Shown piece after piece: positions 62,299 through 64,000 of a stretch of 64,000 nucleotides of DNA. A program made the translations under genes and the position numbers. The notes under the pieces were generated by a model. The model saw nothing but the letters and a program-made list of their open reading frames with translations, searched no databases and was not told where the DNA came from. The stretch lies in contig CP186339.1 of assembly GCA_049347715.1 (NCBI GenBank), forward strand, positions 2,294,001 through 2,358,000, written 5' to 3'. Position 1 is the first letter of the stretch, and the number at the start of each line of letters is the position of its first letter. This DNA is from Thalassotalea_B piscium_A. GTDB lineage: Bacteria > Pseudomonadota > Gammaproteobacteria > Enterobacterales > Alteromonadaceae.

Positions 62299-62323
62299 TT
62301 GTAATCCTTAATAACAAACCATT

Positions 62324-63343
62324 TTAATTCAAACTACAACTCGATTGCATCCAGCGTAAATTAATGCCTAAACGCGTTGCTCCTATATTTGTCCATGTGT
62401 AGGCAAGCGCTTCTGTTTCTGGCAATTGCAGATCCTCACTTTTTTCATGTATAAACATTTCAAAAACACTTGGACGATTTCCAGCAGGAAAAACCGTTTG
62501 TTTTAAGCGGAGAATATAATGTTTAGGCACTTTTCCCGTTGTCGTAAACTCAGCAATACCACCTTGATCATGAATGGTAATATCTTTAAAAAAGTCCCAC
62601 TCAGGCTCACCATTTTCTGTTTGTTTATCGTTTTTAAAAGCCGCCCAACAAGTAAAGTTTTTGACCCGTTTTAACTTGTGAGGTATATCATCCTCACGTC
62701 CAAAAAGCATTTTTCCTGAAGGGAGAAAACCTTCCTCTAAGTGCCAAAAGGCGTCTTGAGTAAAGACTTGTTGTGTAGACAAATTAAGGTAACCAAATTT
62801 TTTAGAACTCACCTTACATTGGCTGCGATCAATGCCACCAATAAAGCTATCCCCGACTAAACGATATTCAGAATGACAGTTTTCACCCACAGGTTTTAAA
62901 TCGTTTAAATCAAGATTTTTCGCATTTTCATTTTCGGCTAAATGGGTGAATTTTTCTGGTAACTTAAAGGTATAGTTTTCCGCAATTAAATGATTACGTT
63001 CATAATTTGGTGTGACTATTTGAATAGATTGACGGTATACAGGTTTATTTTTACCGCCATCATGGATTTCTTGATAATAAACATCTTGCCCTAGTTTGGG
63101 CGCATTGATTCGGGTAATACGTACGAATAAACGCGCATGTTTTTTCTTAGGAATGTCTGCATCAGCCAAATAATCATTATGTTGAAAGTTAACTTGATTG
63201 TAATTATCAAACTCACCTTGAACAAATTGATCGAATTTCAATAGTAATTTATCTGTAATTCGCTCACTGGTCACTGCTTTACTTTCATGAGTTACAATAG
63301 CAACCATTATCCCAATCAATACGAATAAGTAATTTCTCATCAT
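62324..63343 (-). CDS. Exported CpcT/CpeT-family protein
   Basis: 339 residues with an N-terminal signal peptide (about 1-23). The pattern fits CpcT/CpeT: GEFDNYNQVNF near residue 44, PVYRQSIQIV, a YTFKLPEKFTHL block, GENCHSEYRLVGDSFIGGID, then a strand-rich C-terminus with FGREDDIPHKLKRVKNFT. In cyanobacteria this family attaches or chaperones bilins on phycobiliproteins; heterotroph members have no known role. It lies 25 bases upstream of the Tat-exported amine oxidase and 79 bases downstream of the TonB receptor, implying a periplasmic function in the same uptake pathway. Family match is by motif and should be tested by profile search. Confidence 0.65.
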   Translation of the reverse strand: MMRNYLFVLIGIMVAIVTHESKAVTSERITDKLLLKFDQFVQGEFDNYNQVNFQHNDYLADADIPKKKHARLFVRITRINAPKLGQDVYYQEIHDGGKNKPVYRQSIQIVTPNYERNHLIAENYTFKLPEKFTHLAENENAKNLDLNDLKPVGENCHSEYRLVGDSFIGGIDRSQCKVSSKKFGYLNLSTQQVFTQDAFWHLEEGFLPSGKMLFGREDDIPHKLKRVKNFTCWAAFKNDKQTENGEPEWDFFKDITIHDQGGIAEFTTTGKVPKHYILRLKQTVFPAGNRPSVFEMFIHEKSEDLQLPETEALAYTWTNIGATRLGINLRWMQSSCSLN

Positions 63344-63373
63344 AACCTCGATATTAACTTTTACTTAAAAAAA

Positions 63374-63393
63374 AGCGAGCCTAGTGGCTCGCT
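63374..63393 (-). terminator. Intrinsic terminator after the TonB receptor gene
   Basis: 8-base stem AGCGAGCC / GGCTCGCT, 4-base loop, then eight T on the minus strand. It would partly separate the receptor from the CpcT and oxidase genes. Confidence 0.9.
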
Positions 63394-63422
63394 ATTATCT
63401 TTTTATTACGCATTATCAACCA

Positions 63423-64000
63423 TTAAAAGCGATAAGATGCAGTAACACCGATTTCACGACCACGGCTAGGTGCAATAGGGAATGCACGATCACCGTAAGC
63501 AAAACTTTGAACATCAATATATCTAAATACATATGTTGGTGTATCATCATCTGTTAGGTTTTTAACCCAAGCAGATAAACGCCAGTTATCGTTTTCAACA
63601 CCAAGATTTACATTAACCATAGTTCGTGCACCTGTTTCAATTAAGTTATGAACATGAGCATAACGAGTTGAATCATAGTTAACATCTAAACGACCAAACA
63701 TATCAAAGTGGTCATTAAGAGGAGCACTATAGTTTAACGCTAAAGTAGCTTCATTTTTTGGTACTTGTGGAGGAGTATTACCTGATAAGTCACCAAATTG
63801 TTTCAAGTTCCCTGGTTCAGAACACTCAGCTGAACTTAAGCCTGAGATAATACGACACTGGTTACTATCAAATAATGTTTTGAATTCCGCATCTGTACGA
63901 GAAAAACCAAGGTTTAAATCAAAATTATCATTAATGATATAAGTGGCTTGAATTTCGATACCAGTAACATCAGTTTTACCTGCATTAGAAGTGTAAGAAA
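63423..64000 (-). CDS. TonB-dependent receptor, C-terminal part, cut by window edge
   Basis: About 192 C-terminal residues of an outer-membrane TonB-dependent receptor; the N-terminus lies beyond base 64000. The end pattern is typical: LALNYSAPLNDHFDMFGRLD strand pairs, NVNLGVENDNWRLSAWVKNL (the VKNLTD motif), FPIAPSRGREIGVTASYRF with a terminal Phe. The family takes up siderophores, vitamins, sugars and other large ligands. Its neighbours (CpcT-like, Tat oxidase) hint at a special ligand rather than iron, but this is inference. Confidence 0.88.
   Translation of the reverse strand, partial: SYTSNAGKTDVTGIEIQATYIINDNFDLNLGFSRTDAEFKTLFDSNQCRIISGLSSAECSEPGNLKQFGDLSGNTPPQVPKNEATLALNYSAPLNDHFDMFGRLDVNYDSTRYAHVHNLIETGARTMVNVNLGVENDNWRLSAWVKNLTDDDTPTYVFRYIDVQSFAYGDRAFPIAPSRGREIGVTASYRF

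Overview
The window looks like chromosomal DNA of a marine gammaproteobacterium of the Alteromonadales. Colwelliaceae-type (Colwellia/Thalassotalea) is my best guess. The reasons are AT-rich sequence, RecC, SbcCD, MiaE, a GlyGly-CTERM protein, a CHASE hybrid kinase, an EAL protein and a TonB-dependent receptor. No rRNA, tRNA, CRISPR array or intact insertion sequence was seen.

Region 1 (1-34 kb) is mostly housekeeping and accessory genes. It holds a recC 5' part cut by the window edge, a moxR-DUF58-tgpA operon, an AstE/AspA-type deacylase, a glycosyltransferase and miaE. Next come a giant calcium-binding thrombospondin-type-3 repeat protein with a rhombosortase tail, a small outer-membrane protein, and a galTKE operon divergent from its LacI-type regulator with two GalR-like operators. 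Two signalling proteins follow (EAL phosphodiesterase, hybrid histidine kinase). At 23.1-26.0 kb there is a decaying tandem duplication of a lipase gene and a small exported-protein gene (DUF6795-like); pieces of lost copies are still readable. sbcCD, a VOC protein, ybaK, a frameshifted small gene and a SIMPL-domain protein end this part.

Region 2 (33.8-58.4 kb) is a dense catabolic cluster in several divergent blocks. It encodes a methyltransferase, a glutaryl-CoA dehydrogenase and an isochorismatase-type amidohydrolase. It also has two tandem PuuE/imidase-like deacetylases, a DUF1838 exported protein, a hotdog thioesterase and a crotonase. A LeuC/LeuD-like hydro-lyase with an isocitrate-lyase-superfamily lyase follows, then a VOC protein, a bicupin and a membrane protein. 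A five-gene operon encodes two MmgE/PrpD proteins, a PaaK-like CoA ligase, an amidase and a glutarate-CoA-transferase-like CaiB/BaiF protein. GntR, YciI-like and MFS genes close the block. Read together, this suggests hydrolytic opening of a cyclic amide, imide or N-heterocycle. One arm would then pass through glutaryl-CoA, and a second through hydration and retro-aldol cleavage of a substituted malate. The substrate is not known from the sequence.

Region 3 (58.6-64 kb) has a TetR regulator with three dyad operators divergent from an AhpD/CMD-type protein and a FrnE-type DsbA protein. After these comes a minus-strand set: the 3' end of a TonB-dependent receptor gene, a CpcT/CpeT-family exported protein and a Tat-exported flavin amine oxidase. 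The CpcT family is best known from bilin attachment in cyanobacteria, so a tetrapyrrole or maleimide-type substrate is one testable, speculative reading of the whole cluster.
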